This document shows, one piece after another, positions 43,851 through 55,109 of a stretch of DNA of 64,000 nucleotides. The number at the start of each line of letters is the position of its first letter. Position 1 is the stretch's first letter. Both the position numbers and the translations under genes were made by a program. Origin of the DNA: Cephalotus follicularis (Eukaryota > Streptophyta > Magnoliopsida > Oxalidales > Cephalotaceae); the NCBI GenBank assembly GCA_001972305.1, contig BDDD01000019.1, positions 781,382 to 845,381 of the forward strand, given 5' to 3'. The notes under the pieces are model-generated. The model was not told the DNA's origin and made no database searches. It worked only from the letters and a program-made list of their open reading frames with translations.

Positions 43851-45283
43851 AGGTTTTCAGGAGCAGCGGGGGAAAGTGTGATTGAGTGATGACCACCCTA
43901 TGTGTTGGATCCTTAGGAGAGTGATCCTTATGTTATGATTAGTGGTCAGAAACATGGATTATTATGTTTTAAGTTTTTAAATTGGAACTGAATTATGTTT
44001 TGAGTTTTCCGCAACCACGTAATATGTTAAATGGTTAAGTTTTAATGTTTTGATAAGACTGCCACGTTTTGGCTGTTATTGGCTAATGAAGCAAACTTAT
44101 AATTTGATATATTATGTATATGCTCAGATAAGTAATGTTATGTATGATATGACCCTGTGACGACTCCCGCCGTCCGGGGGTGTTACATATATGCTCTGAT
44201 AGTTAATGTTACGTATGATATGACCCTGTGATGACTCCCGCCGTCCGGGGGTGTTACATAGTCAGTTTGACAAATCCCCTCATAGATTATTTTGTTGACC
44301 AGCCAGTAGGAGGAGATCCTCCAGACCAGTTGTAGAAGGCTAAGCAAATGTAGTTTTTGTGCTCGGCACCTCGGGAAGCTAGCTCGGGTATCTAGCATGC
44401 ATTGCATTGGGTATTCTTTTGGGTTCCTCTACTTCTTTTTGTTGTGGAGTGGCCGAGAGCTTATGTTTTGTATATGAGATGTTAAAGCAAAAGATACTAT
44501 GTTAATTCTTTGGATGAATAGAAAGAAAGCAGAGGTTGTTTCTAGTCCGAGGACTAGCATGTCATGTAAAAGTACTTTGATGAAAGAAATAGATCTTTTA
44601 GTCCGTGGACTAGTTTTATATAATGATATGTTAGTAGTTTTCTGTTGTAAGCCTTGTGTTTGAAGTTACGTCCGAGGAGCCAAGGAGTCCTCGGATGGCT
44701 TTAGCGTTATATGTGTGAGGCTCGTTAAGGAGTCCTCGGATGTGTGGTCAGTGGAAACAAAGAGAGAGGTCTGTGGCCGACCTCAAGGTTTCATGCGACA
44801 GATTATTATAATAGTTACTAGCACTACAGTGTTTAAGTTAAGTTAAGCTGTGCGTTTTGATGCTCAGCCAAGGTCTATATTTTTTGTAGAAGCGCTAGAG
44901 AATGGTAGAGGAGAAAAGGCCGTGGATAGAGTGTGTCCTCGAGATATAAAGCATACCTTGGTGTTTATGTGATCACGAGTGGAGCACGTGAGTGTTCTTC
45001 TAGGATGTTAATTGATGCGGGCGTTTTGGAGTATGTTTAGATGTATGCTGGTGACTTATTGAAACGGGGAGTTTGAGTCCTCGGTTCTTTTAAGTCCCCT
45101 GCCTTTAAATTCCGCGTCAGTTGCACGCTCAACCCAGACTTCCTCATCGGGCCTTTGCGTAACAAATCCTTGGAGCGATCATTGTAGCTTTGTAGGTGCA
45201 GTTTAAGCCGAGAAGGTTGTTGGCAGGAGCGCCATCCCCGGTAGGGCACGTCTCCCAGAGCAGAGCGGGAACGGGTTCTGTCA

Positions 45284-45511
45284 ATCAGTGCCGATGTCAG
45301 TATTAATATCAATATCAATATTGATAGCCTAACCATGGAAGGTAGTCCTTAAAAAACAGTGGCTAGACAGGTCTAATTGTCTCAAGTTGATCAGGCCAAG
45401 TCAACTAAACCTACTAAGTGGTAGTATCTAGCTAAGTACCTGCTTAGTGGTACTATCCATCTAAGTGCATACTCAATAGTGTGAGTCACTAGAGTGCATA
45501 CTCAACGACAC
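45284..45511 (-). repeat. Gypsy M 5' LTR, middle piece
   Basis: It lies between solo LTR E and Copia B. It begins with the ATCAG duplication and ends GACAC (45507-45511), the left duplication of Copia B. It contains repeated AAGTGGTAGTAT / TTAGTGGTACTAT words that recur at 53333-53370. No gene. Confidence 0.65.
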
Positions 45512-47039
45512 TATTAGATTAGGGTGTCCATGAAAGCCACGAGGAGGCTGCAGACATATGTACTTTACATATGATACACTATTGAATCATACATTCTTAG
45601 CTCCATTCGTGTTCTATTGTGCATATTCAATGAACATTGGCATCTTGCTATATGTATTATCCGAAACCGTCTCAACGGATCCGTTGATCACCATGTCAAC
45701 TGAATACACATATAGCGCCCTGTTCGTAAAGGGTTGGATCTCATGCCTCAGAGGTTATGAGAATGAGATCCTTACTCCCTTGTGACAAAAGTTCCAAGTC
45801 ATAGGTTCACTTTCTTAGGGAAACTGATGGAACCGCAAAGACTTTCCGTGTTGTGCTTGCTCCGAATGGTAAAGGAGGGTGGATCATCTCATTGCCATTT
45901 GGGTTTTACCCTAAAGCTGATGCGGGGTGCGTGCAGAGGCACGACACTGAACCGACCCACCATAGGTTATCTATTTGGAGAGTCAACACCTCTGTCAATA
46001 GAGTTCCTATTGTCATGGTAGTGTTTAGTCAAAGGTCACTAGTAGATCATATGTGATTTACGTTGTGTCCTTAGACATGAGTGGCCAGCATGCATTGTGC
46101 AGCAACTGCTTGGTTTTGATTTCTGCCTTCCCCAGCACTAGCCATGCTAGCAAAAAGGTTTCTTTGGGACTTGTGGGAGCTGCATCGAGATGTATGGGCG
46201 AGTGCGCAAGATGGGATCATCACACCCGTGTTGAGGGTTATAGGCTCATAACATCTGTGACCGTTGAAGACTTAAAGTCCTGGCCAGGCACTGGGAGATT
46301 GGGAATGAGAGGTTTCCAAGGATATCTCCCATAGTCTCAGTGCGTTCATAGAATTATATTTATCGTGGTTTTACCTAGGGGTGACATAAATCCAAACCCT
46401 AGTCTGCGGTCGGAGCCGAGATGATGAGGGATACGTGGCACACAAACCTATGACAGTGATAAAGCACTGGGGAACTGGCTAATGAATGATAGACGTGGTA
46501 ATTTGTGGTCCACGAATCCGGGGGTGATTAAAGATCACACCGGGGCTATTAGTTGGATAGTCGTACCAGAACTTTGGGATGTTCAGGGAAATTTATCATC
46601 GTACGAAAAATCCACCGGGCTTTTGGGTCCCGCCTGATTATTAGAAAAGTGATGCATGCTGCACACATGCTCGTTTGGTGGTAAATCTAGTTGTTAACTA
46701 GTATATATTAATTTGACATTTGTGGTTTGTTTATCTCTCCATAATTTTCCTTCTTGATATATAAAGAGATTTAATGCCGGAGCATGATTTAATTTTATTA
46801 AATCAAATTAAAGAGAGAGTCTTGAATTTATAAAGGAAAGAAACATATTTAATTAATTGAGAGAATTATTAAACATGTAGGAGAAACATTTTAATTTTGA
46901 AAGAGATTTTAAAATAAAAGTGAAAGAAGATTTTTGGCTTAAGTCAATTTCTATCTTTTATACCAAAGTCTCACACTCCAAAACACACACTAGCGTCCTA
47001 TGACCAAATCGATAGGGAACCCTTGCCAGGGTTCCAACA
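45512..47039 (+). repeat. Copia B 5' LTR, 1528 bp
   Basis: It starts TATTAGATTAGGG (the 3' LTR has TGTTAG, so the terminal TG has mutated) and ends GGTTCCAACA. No gene; open frames in it are shared with the other LTR and break in both. Confidence 0.92.
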
Positions 47040-47041
47040 AG

Positions 47042-47054
47042 TGGTATCAGAGCC
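47042..47054 (+). other. primer binding site of Copia B (initiator tRNA-Met)
   Basis: TGGTATCAGAGCC lies 2 nt after the 5' LTR, as in Copia A. Confidence 0.9.
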
Positions 47055-48486
47055 ATCCGTTTCAATTTCAATTGGATTTTAATTTCGATTTTGGTGACTA
47101 TTTTTGAATAATTAAAGTGCCTGGAATTCTAGTTTAGTTCCCATATCATGGTTGTTTTATAAAATAAAATATTATTTTTGGGGAGACTAGGTTTCAAATA
47201 ATCTAGTGGGAGGTTTACTGGAATATCGGTGGACTTGTGGAATTATTTCGATTGGTTATCAAAAATTGAAATTCCTTGTGTTTATTTAAAGTCTATAGTG
47301 GATGTAGATTTTAAATGTCTTATGCATGATAGTTGGCTATGTGACTGGACCTAGCTTTTGATTTCTTTTGTGGATGGTTTAATTTGCTTTATTAACTTGT
47401 GCTTTTATTTGGTTTGTAATATGGTTACCTGTGTGCACCATAAATTCCTTATTTGTTTTATTCTCTCTCCATCCATTTTGTATACTATTCTTTATTTTTT
47501 AAAATGTATTTGAGAAATTTCATTTTGTAAACAATGAAGAGAGGAATCGCAAAGGAGCGAGAAGAGGAAAATCAAGGAATTTACAAGACCAGGTGAAGGC
47601 CATGTATGCATGGTGCATTTTGTAATAAAGTAGTTTTAAATAGTTCACCCAAGAGATCTAGTGATCACATTGGCTCGTGTGATCACTTATAGATTTAGTC
47701 CTTGGCCAGACCATATTTATTTCTAAGAGGGAAATAGGTTGCATGAGATGGATGTTTTCTTTTTGAAAACAAATCCAAACACATCAAGCATACTCAGCCA
47801 TCTAAATGGATTGGAAGATAATTAAATTTATCTAAAACAACTTTTGGTAATAAATATATAAAATTTGATAAGACCAAATTCCTCCAACTTATGAAATAAC
47901 AAGTCCATAAGCGGTGGGACATAGGGTTGTCCCGTCGTTGGCCTTCCATGACTTTCGTTGAATGGCGTGGAGATATTGGGGATAGCAGTGCCAAAGCAAA
48001 GGTCCCTCGTATGACCATTTCTATTCAATTTCAATGTGAGGTGCACTGGAAGGAAATAACCATGTTTTGGCACTTTGACAGGCCAAAGCGTGTGGGTGTC
48101 AAAACGGGTTCATTTCTTTGAGGATTATGGGTTCAGACTTATACCGGGTTCATACTATTGGCATGTCCAAAGCTGTGGATTGTATTGTCCGTGAGGCCGT
48201 AACTTGTATCGGATCTTGCATTTCAAGGGCGAGGCCCTAATGCAAACATGATGCTTTAAGCCTAACTACCATGATAGAGCGGGATAGATTCCGATCCCCA
48301 CTAGGAGGCAAGAGGCTTCCCGAGTTCCACATTGGAGGTGTGGGATATGATTAGAATAGTGGGAGGAGCCATAATTACAAAAGACCAAGGATTATTGTAA
48401 TAACATAAATGGAATGATCTGTTAATATTCTATCTCTCTTTCCTCATATAGGTTGCTAGTCTTCACATACTCGATTTAATACTCAA
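47055..48486 (+). other. untranslated leader of Copia B; no gene seen
   Basis: It aligns in patches with the Copia A leader. It contains only short open frames on both strands. Confidence 0.6.
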
Positions 48487-49140
48487 ATGGCAGACAGCAC
48501 GACAAATTCAAACACATTTGGAACTCCTAAACTTACACATCTAATCTCACTGAATGGAAACGCGTTTAGCGTAATATTCTCACGAGCATGAGTTTCTCAT
48601 GTCATGATTGAGAAAACCTCAAGCTAGTGAACGTTGTATCCGACCATCACAAGACCATAGGGGCTAAGTAATGGGATGATGATTATCGAGCTCGTACCTT
48701 ATCAATTGCTGGCATGTTGCCACAATTCCACATGATCGGGTCATGCACTCACAGACCTTGTGTGCCATGCTTACACAACTCGAGGAGTTGTATGACACCC
48801 AGTTGAGGACTGTAAAGGTAGATTTTGACCAAGAGAGGTTGAGATCGTCTGTGATGCCTCGATTTCCTACTTGAATAATCTCAAGGGGAGATAAATAAAG
48901 TGAATCTAAGTTCCAAGGGGGAAAACCTAAGGAAGAGGCAGCTAGTGCAAAAGGAATTCTATTCTAGAAAAACGATTTAAAAGTTTTATATGGAGTTTGC
49001 CTACTTCCATTGTGGGAAGCTAAGGCAATTGGAAGAGATATGGGTTGTTCCTAAGTCCAAAGCAGGAAATGCCTCGTGTTGGGCACTTCTATGTCTTTAT
49101 CTAGCTTACAGTGTAAGTTCAACATGAGTGATGGGTTCAG
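48487..49140 (+). pseudogene. Copia B gag (broken)
   Basis: The ATG at 48487 begins MADSTTNSNTFGTPKL, like Copia A. The frame is soon lost, but LEELYDTQLRTVKVDFDQ (about 48782-48835) is clear and does not have the stop seen in Copia A. A damaged zinc knuckle (AYFHCGKLRQL) lies near 48985. Multiple stops and frameshifts. Confidence 0.7.
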
Positions 49141-49199
49141 GTTGTGAGACTAACATTCATAACTCTTTACAGTAGCTAAGAGATGATAGACAACTGAGA

Positions 49200-51690
49200 G
49201 AGCTGGTAAAGCTAAGGACTGGCGTCATAGTGATGAATAAAGAATTCACACCGGTGTTGTTGGCGCTTATGAATTGTAAATTTAGTAAATGGAAATGTAT
49301 TATAGACTTGATCTCTGTATATACAGAACATTTTAATGTTCTAGTTAGTGCAAGAGGTACGTGGACTGAAGAGATCTACGTCTTATACAAGTACCATTAC
49401 ATTACATTAACAATTCAAGGAACTACATAATAAAAGACTATGAGAAATGAGGTTTTCACTACTTCACCTTCACTGATGATTTTTCACGGTTTAGGTACGT
49501 GTTTAATGTTGAAACACAAGTCTAAAATCCTACGAAAGAGTCATGGATTTATGACAAGAAGTAGATAATGGTAAGGTCCATTATGTCTTTTATACATCTT
49601 CCAAATCTTATTCTGGGGTTATGCATTGCAGCTGGAAGAGCATATCCTAATCCGAATTCTTTTGAAATCCGTCCCCTCCATATCTAGTGAGATATTTAAA
49701 TGGAGGAAACCCACCCTAAACCGTTTGAGGGTTAAGGCTGTCCAGTTTATATAAGAAGGTGGAAACCTTCTAAATTGGAGGCAAGATCGAGACGTTACCG
49801 GTTTGTGGAATATTCTAAGAAATTCTTAGGATATTATTTCTAGCATCCCAGTGAACAAATATGGTTTTGTTTTGCGTACTGCAAAATTCCTAGAGAAGGA
49901 ATACCTGATTGCAGGAAGCAGTGGGAGTAAAATGAAACTAACAGAGTTGCCACCAGGTAGAAACCTACAGGATGATAAGGAACTAGAGGTTTATTCCTCT
50001 AAAGATATAATATGGAAAGGATCCTAATCTGAGATGGAATCTAAGTTAGGCACTCCTCTAGCGAGGAGTTCAGGGAAGGTTCTTGATAGCGCCTGAGAAA
50101 TGCGGTTTTCTCATTAAAGTCACTGACGAACCTAAAGTCAGTGAGATGACGAGCCTATCAACTATGAGGAAGCAGCGAAGTGCACTGATTCCAGGACATG
50201 GTAAGAGACCATGAAATCCGAAAAGTACTCCATGTACGCCTACCAAGTGAGTGACTTGGTACACGCACCCAAAATCTTAAAACCCTATCAGATGCTAAGT
50301 AAATCTTTACGAGGAAGATTGGCATTAATGGAAAATGTTCAAAACCTTGAAAGCGCAATTGGTAGCGAAAGGGTATACACTAAGACAAGAGGTCTATATA
50401 CTGGGAACTTTCTCACCAGTCGCGAATGCTTAAGTCCATTTAGATATTGCTTGCTATTGCCGCTCATTGTGATAATGGGCTATGGAAAATGGATATCAAG
50501 ACGGTCTGCAAGAGTGGCTATCTTGAAGAGGACATCTAAATGTCCCAAACCCGAGGAGTTTACATCCAAAGAGCATTAGCACAAAAGGTGCAAGCTCCAA
50601 AGGTCAATGACCTTATGCAAGCATCCCGTAGCTGAAATATCCATTTTGATTTTATCAACTATATGGATAAGCCTAATGTCTACTGGAAACAGGATAACCT
50701 AAAAATCACTTTCTTGGCACTGTATGTAGAAAACATACTACACATAGAGAATGATGTAGGTATGTTGAAGTACAGTTAAGCAAGAAATTCTCCGTAAAGG
50801 ATTTGGGAAGGGCTTCCTACATTTTGAGAATGAAGATCTATAAGAGATAGATCAAGTAGCTTGCTTAAACTTTTCCAAAGCCAGTAGATCACCAGAGTGC
50901 TGAAATGGTATGGAAAGAATTCCATGTATGGCTTACTGCCAATTAGCCAAGGAATTAACATTTCCAAGAGGATGTCTTCCAAGACTTATGAGGAAAGGAC
51001 ACACATGAATACGTAACCTTATGCTTCGGTATTAGGCTCCATCATGTATGCCATACTTCTTACTAAGCTTGATGTCGATATGCCTAAGGGTCTGGCTAGT
51101 CGATTTCAGTCCAATACCTGTAAGAGACAGTGGGACATTGTCAAGAGGATATAATGCTTGTGAAAGACTCAGGATTATTTCTTGACACATGGAGAAGATA
51201 GTGAATTGAGACGTAAGAGTTGGGTTAACTCTAGTTTCAACTGTGATCTGGATGATCATAAATCCATTTCAGCATATGTGTTGGTCTTGCATGGAAGTGT
51301 TGCGTGAGTGGGAGGAGTTTGTGGTAGTCGAGGACTGCAGACTCCACCATAGAATAAGAGTATGTTGCAACCTGTGATGCCAGTTATGGTAGCTGATTTG
51401 GTAGCGGAAGTTCATTGTGGAACTTTATGTGGTTCTATCCACCATTTGTCCAGTTGTGCATCATAAGGACGACGATGGGGCTTTGCACAAACAATGGAAC
51501 CAGAGTCTCATTATCGCCCAAACATATACAACAACGGTATCATTTGATCATGGAGATCATAGAAGAATGTAACGTTTCAAAAGAGATGTTATTAAGGAAA
51601 TAAAGGAGACATAATGAGAGTAGATGTCACCATAGAGAGAGTCGCGTGAGAAGCAAACTTAGCAAACCCGCTGACCAAGGCCATGAGTAG
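49200..51690 (+). pseudogene. Copia B pol remnants
   Basis: Visible pieces: end of integrase (about 49800-49920, with LGYYF and RTAKFLEKEYL), RT start (ETMKSEKYSMYAYQV, about 50200-50250), a catalytic motif now YVENIL (about 50722), KDLGRAS-like sequence (about 50800), an SKRMSSKTYEERTHM segment (about 50965), and the RNase H end (ANLANPLTKAMS, about 51652-51687). Both catalytic Asp positions of RT are damaged. Same layout as Copia A. Confidence 0.75.
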
Positions 51691-51739
51691 TGCTAGAGTG
51701 ATATATGCTTAGGCTGTAGGTTTTTGTGGCTGGAGGGCC

Positions 51740-51750
51740 AAGTGGGAGAT
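51740..51750 (+). other. polypurine tract of Copia B
   Basis: AAGTGGGAGAT lies directly before the 3' LTR. Confidence 0.85.
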
Positions 51751-53272
51751 TGTTAGATTAGGGTGTCCCTGCAAGCCACGAGGAGGCTGTAGACATACGT
51801 ACTTTACATATGACACACTCTTGAATCGTACATTCTTAGTTCCATTCCTGTTCAATTGTTCATATTCAGTAAACATTGGTATCTTGCTATATGTATTATC
51901 CCAAACCTTCTCAACAAATCAGTTGATCACCATGTCAACTGAAAACACATATAGCGCCCCGTCCGTAAAGGGTTGGATGAGAGGTTATGAGAATGAGATC
52001 CTTACTCCCTTGTGACAAAAGTTCCAAGTCATAGGTTCACTTTCTTAGGGAAATTGATGGAACCGCAAAGACTTGTCGTGTTATGCTTCCTCCAAATGGT
52101 AAATGGGGATGGATCATCTCATTGCCATTTGCGTTTTACCCTAAAGCTGATGCAGGATGCGTGTAGAGGCACGACACTGAACCGACTCACCATAGGTTAT
52201 CTATTTGGAGAGTCAACACCTCTGTCCATAGAGTTCCTATTGTCGCGGCAGTGTTTTGTCAAAGGTGACTAGTAGATCATACGTGATTTACATTGTGTCC
52301 TTAGACCTGAGCGGCTGGCATGCATTGTGCAGTAACTGCTTGGCTTTGATTTCCACCTTCCTCAGCACTAGCCACGTACTGACAAAAGGGTTGTCTTTGG
52401 GCCTTGTGGGAGCTGCATCGACATGTATGGGCGATTGTGCAATTTGGGATCATCACACTCTTGTTGAGGGTTATAGGCTGTATAACATCTGTGACCGTTG
52501 AAGACTTAAAGTCCTGGCCAGGCACTGGGAGATTGGGAACAAGAGATTTTCGGGGATATCTCCCATTGTTTCAGTGCGTTCATAGAATTATAGTTACCGT
52601 GGTTTTAGCTAGGGCTGACATTAATCCAAACCCTAGTCTGTGGTCGGAGCCGAGATGATGAGGGTTTGCGGCACAGAAATCGATGACAGTGATAAAGCAC
52701 TGGGGAACCGACTAACCAATGATAGACGTGGTACTTTGTGGTCGACCAATCCGCGGGTGACTAAAGATCACACCAGGGCTATTAGTTGGATAGTCGTACC
52801 AAAACTTTGGGATGTTCAGAGAAATTTATCATCGTACCGGAAATCCACTGGGCTTTCTGGCCCTGCCTAATTATTGGAAAAGTGACGCATGTTGCACACA
52901 TGCTCGCTTGGTGGTAAATCTAGTTGTTAACTTGTATATATCAATTTGACATTTGTGGTTTGTTTATCTCTCCACAATTTGCCTTCTTGATATATAAATA
53001 GATTTAATGCCGGAGCATGATTTAATTTTATTAAATCAAATTAAAGAGAGAGTCTTTAATTTGTAAAGGAGAGAAACATGTTTAATTAATTGAGAGAATT
53101 ATTAAACATGTAGGAGAAACATTTTAATTTTGAAAGAGATTTTAAAATAAAAGAGAAAGAAGATTTTTGGCTTAAGTCAAATTTTGTCTTTTATGACAAA
53201 GCCTCACACTCCAAAAAACACACTAGCGTCCTAGGACCTAATCGATAGGGAACCCTTGCCAGGTTTACAACA
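51751..53272 (+). repeat. Copia B 3' LTR, 1522 bp
   Basis: It runs from TGTTAGATTAGGG to GTTTACAACA, aligned throughout with 45512-47039. No gene. Confidence 0.93.
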
Positions 53273-54828
53273 GACACATGTGACTGGAGTGTAATAACTC
53301 TGCCCGCGGCGGCTGAGTACACTCTAGTCGCTCGACGGTAGTATCCATAGCACGTACTTGGTGGTAGTATAACTAGAATGCAAAAGTCTAGTGTAGCTTG
53401 AAGACTATGACTATCTAGTCAGAGGGAACAGATGGGATAACCATCGCCTAGCTTCCTATCTAGAGTCATGAGGTCACTCTAATAGGAATAATCTAGTACA
53501 ATCAATCCATCAATCAATACTTATGTAAATAGACAATAAACAACGATTGTCTAACCAAACGGAACAGATGGTTATGTATATAACCATTGTCTAGCTTCTT
53601 GACTAAAGATTGCTAACGCACCTATGGATATAGTCAATCAATCAATCGGTGATCAATGCGACTACACTATTGTTCAACACGAAGCATCGGTCGTCCAATA
53701 GGTGGACTGACTAACTAGAGAGAGCATATATATATATCTACAATCGTTGTCATGCATACCTGATTAGATATTGCTAGAATGTCTACGGTATTAATAAGTC
53801 AATCAATCACTAACATGACTACGCAATTGTTCAATAAGATGGGTTGGTCGATGGTTGGACCATAGTCCAAGCACTCAGTCAATCAATCCAACGATCAATG
53901 ATTTAGTTGGTTAATCATGTCCTCGAAAGTTCTATACTATAAATTGATCTACCAAAAGATTAAGATTTTTCTAACTAAGATATAAAATTGTTTAAAAAGG
54001 CTTGAGTTATCTCAAGTATGATCAAGTGAAGTGGTCATTTGAAAACAAGTTAGAAAACAACAGTTTTTGAGGAAAAGTATCAGACCATTGGACCAATAGT
54101 CGACTGGCATGTCGCATTAGTCGATTGACATATACAAGTCAACTAACCTGGGCTCACCAATCGACTAATGGTCGACTGGGCCATGAAAATATGCAGAAAA
54201 CAATAGATTTCCCATATGCTCAATCCGATCCAATTTGGGGTTTTAGCCATCTTTCTAAAATCCGTTTGAAACAAAAGTTTAGGGGTATAATCTAAACATG
54301 TCTAAGGGTGACATATCAAGACATCAATTCATTTGGACTGTCCGAAGGTCCGCAAATCAGAATAGGGCCAAAGTAGATCTAAAAACCCATTTCCATCGAT
54401 TTTCACATTCATCAGAATTCAGTCAATTTCAATCAATACAATCACCAAATAATACTTTATATGTACATAATTTTAAGTATTTTAGGTAGAGATTATCTAA
54501 CTAATAACCAGAAGCTTTTGATGTTGAATATATCTAGAAATTAGATGTTAGACTCAAGTAAAACTTCCAATCAGTTGCAAGCTTCATGGGGTGCTGTCAT
54601 GGTGCAAAACCAAGCTCAATCCACTCCTAATCATGGGATGTCAGTGGCGGCATCAAGAGAGGGAGAGGGTTGTGTGTTATATGTGTATGTGGTAAGGAGA
54701 AGAGAAGAAAAGGAGAGGGGAAAAGGGAGAGGGGGATCGGGTTGAAAGCGAGATGGGAGGAGATGTTTGTGGTATGTGTGATGCTATGTAGAGAAAGCAA
54801 GAGGAAGAAGAGAGAGGGGCTGGCCTAT

Positions 54829-54859
<31 letters not shown>

Positions 54860-55109
54860 TGTTATTTTTTAATTGAGTAAGAAGGATGAGCTTTTATTGT
54901 CAAACGAGTGGCCATAAATGATCCAATTCATGTGGTCACAGTTAATAGTTGTCCCACCTTCTGAAACTCAACTTAAACATACTCGAATAGAAATAAGAGT
55001 GCGTATGCTCAATCAATAAAATAAGGATCTATCATATATCGGGTATATAAAATACTCAGTTGTTCAATACAGTAAAATAATAATGCATACAATAATTTGG
55101 GTCATTACA
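53273..55109 (-). repeat. Gypsy M 5' LTR, beginning of the LTR
   Basis: Starting at 55109 on the minus strand it reads TGTAATGACCCAAATT. It contains degenerate repeats of roughly 100-150 bp (53415-53830) that share GGAACAGATGG, TAACCATYGYCTAGCTTC and the word TCAATCAATC, a short TCGA cluster (54096-54180) and purine-rich stretches (54655-54860). No gene; open frames here are in GA-rich sequence. Confidence 0.7.
54096..54180 (-). repeat. TCGA-core motif cluster of the Gypsy M LTR
   Basis: TAGTCGACTGG-like copies place TCGA (or TCAA) at 54100, 54121, 54139, 54161 and 54172; steps 21, 18, 22 and 11 bp. Confidence 0.65.

Larger units (their letters stand above)
38556..44258 (+). mobile_element. 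Gypsy C: Tekay/Del-like element lacking integrase, 5703 bp
   Basis: It has a very short 5' LTR (38556-38898), primer binding site, gag, protease, RT and RNase H, no integrase, and a full 3' LTR (42037-44258). TAGTC is duplicated at 38551-38555 and 44259-44263 in solo LTR E. The LTR group is that of solo LTR H. Pol residues such as [17 protein letters not shown] place it with the plant chromoviruses; the chromodomain itself is gone. Confidence 0.92.
42037..44258 (+). repeat. Gypsy C 3' LTR, 2222 bp
   Basis: It runs from TGTAATACCCTG to GGGGGTGTTACA, preceded by the purine run AGGGGGAGTGGA. It contains a pyrimidine-rich stretch (42290-42480), the hairpin-capped TCGA array (43159-43384), the double stem-loop (43813-43850), an ATGATAYGATATG-like repeat near 43740-43800, and a terminal 72-bp duplication (44115-44186, 44187-44258). 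No gene. Confidence 0.92.
37088..45283 (+). mobile_element. solo LTR E (gypsy type), about 2.49 kb, split by Gypsy C
   Basis: The first piece, 37088-38555, starts TGTAACGCCCCG; the second, 44259-45283, ends CGGGTTCTGTCA. ATCAG is present on both sides (37083-37087, 45284-45288). The body contains an almost exact duplication of about 115 bp with a 140-bp period (37717-37970) and many CTCGG words. It has neither a TCGA array nor the stem-loop, so it belongs to another gypsy group. Strand is from the terminal sequences only. The right end is less certain because it does not mirror the left end beyond TG/CA. Confidence 0.65.
45512..53272 (+). mobile_element. Copia B: complete but decayed copia element, 7761 bp, relative of Copia A
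   Basis: LTRs of 1528 and 1522 bp, primer binding site, leader, gag, pol and polypurine tract lie between perfect GACAC duplications (45507-45511, 53273-53277) in the LTR of Gypsy M. The LTR differences and the many stops are more frequent than in Gypsy B, so it looks older. Its first LTR part matches Copia A; the second part (after about 46680) is different and shorter than in Copia A. Confidence 0.95.
29200..55109 (-). mobile_element. Gypsy M: minus-strand gypsy element, host of Copia A, Copia S, LTR E and Copia B
   Basis: On the minus strand: LTR from 55109 to 36450, primer binding site, gag (36336 to about 29640 through the Copia S insertion), protease (to 29205). The rest lies left of the window beyond Copia A. 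With insertions removed, the LTR is about 2.69 kb (36450-37087, 45289-45511, 53278-55109), in the range of the other gypsy LTRs here. Its own flank at 55110 is the LTR of Gypsy N. Confidence 0.75.

Noticed and set aside
50211..50579. 122-codon frame as a separate gene in Copia B
   Set aside because: It is the RT start of the decayed pol (ETMKSEKYSMYAYQV region) read partly in frame and partly out of frame.
53278..53420. Host gene fragment right of Copia B
   Set aside because: It continues the Gypsy M LTR across the GACAC duplication and shares words with 45284-45511.
54545..54876. Arg/Glu/Gly-rich frames
   Set aside because: A purine-rich stretch of the Gypsy M LTR; codon content follows the GAGAGG repeats.
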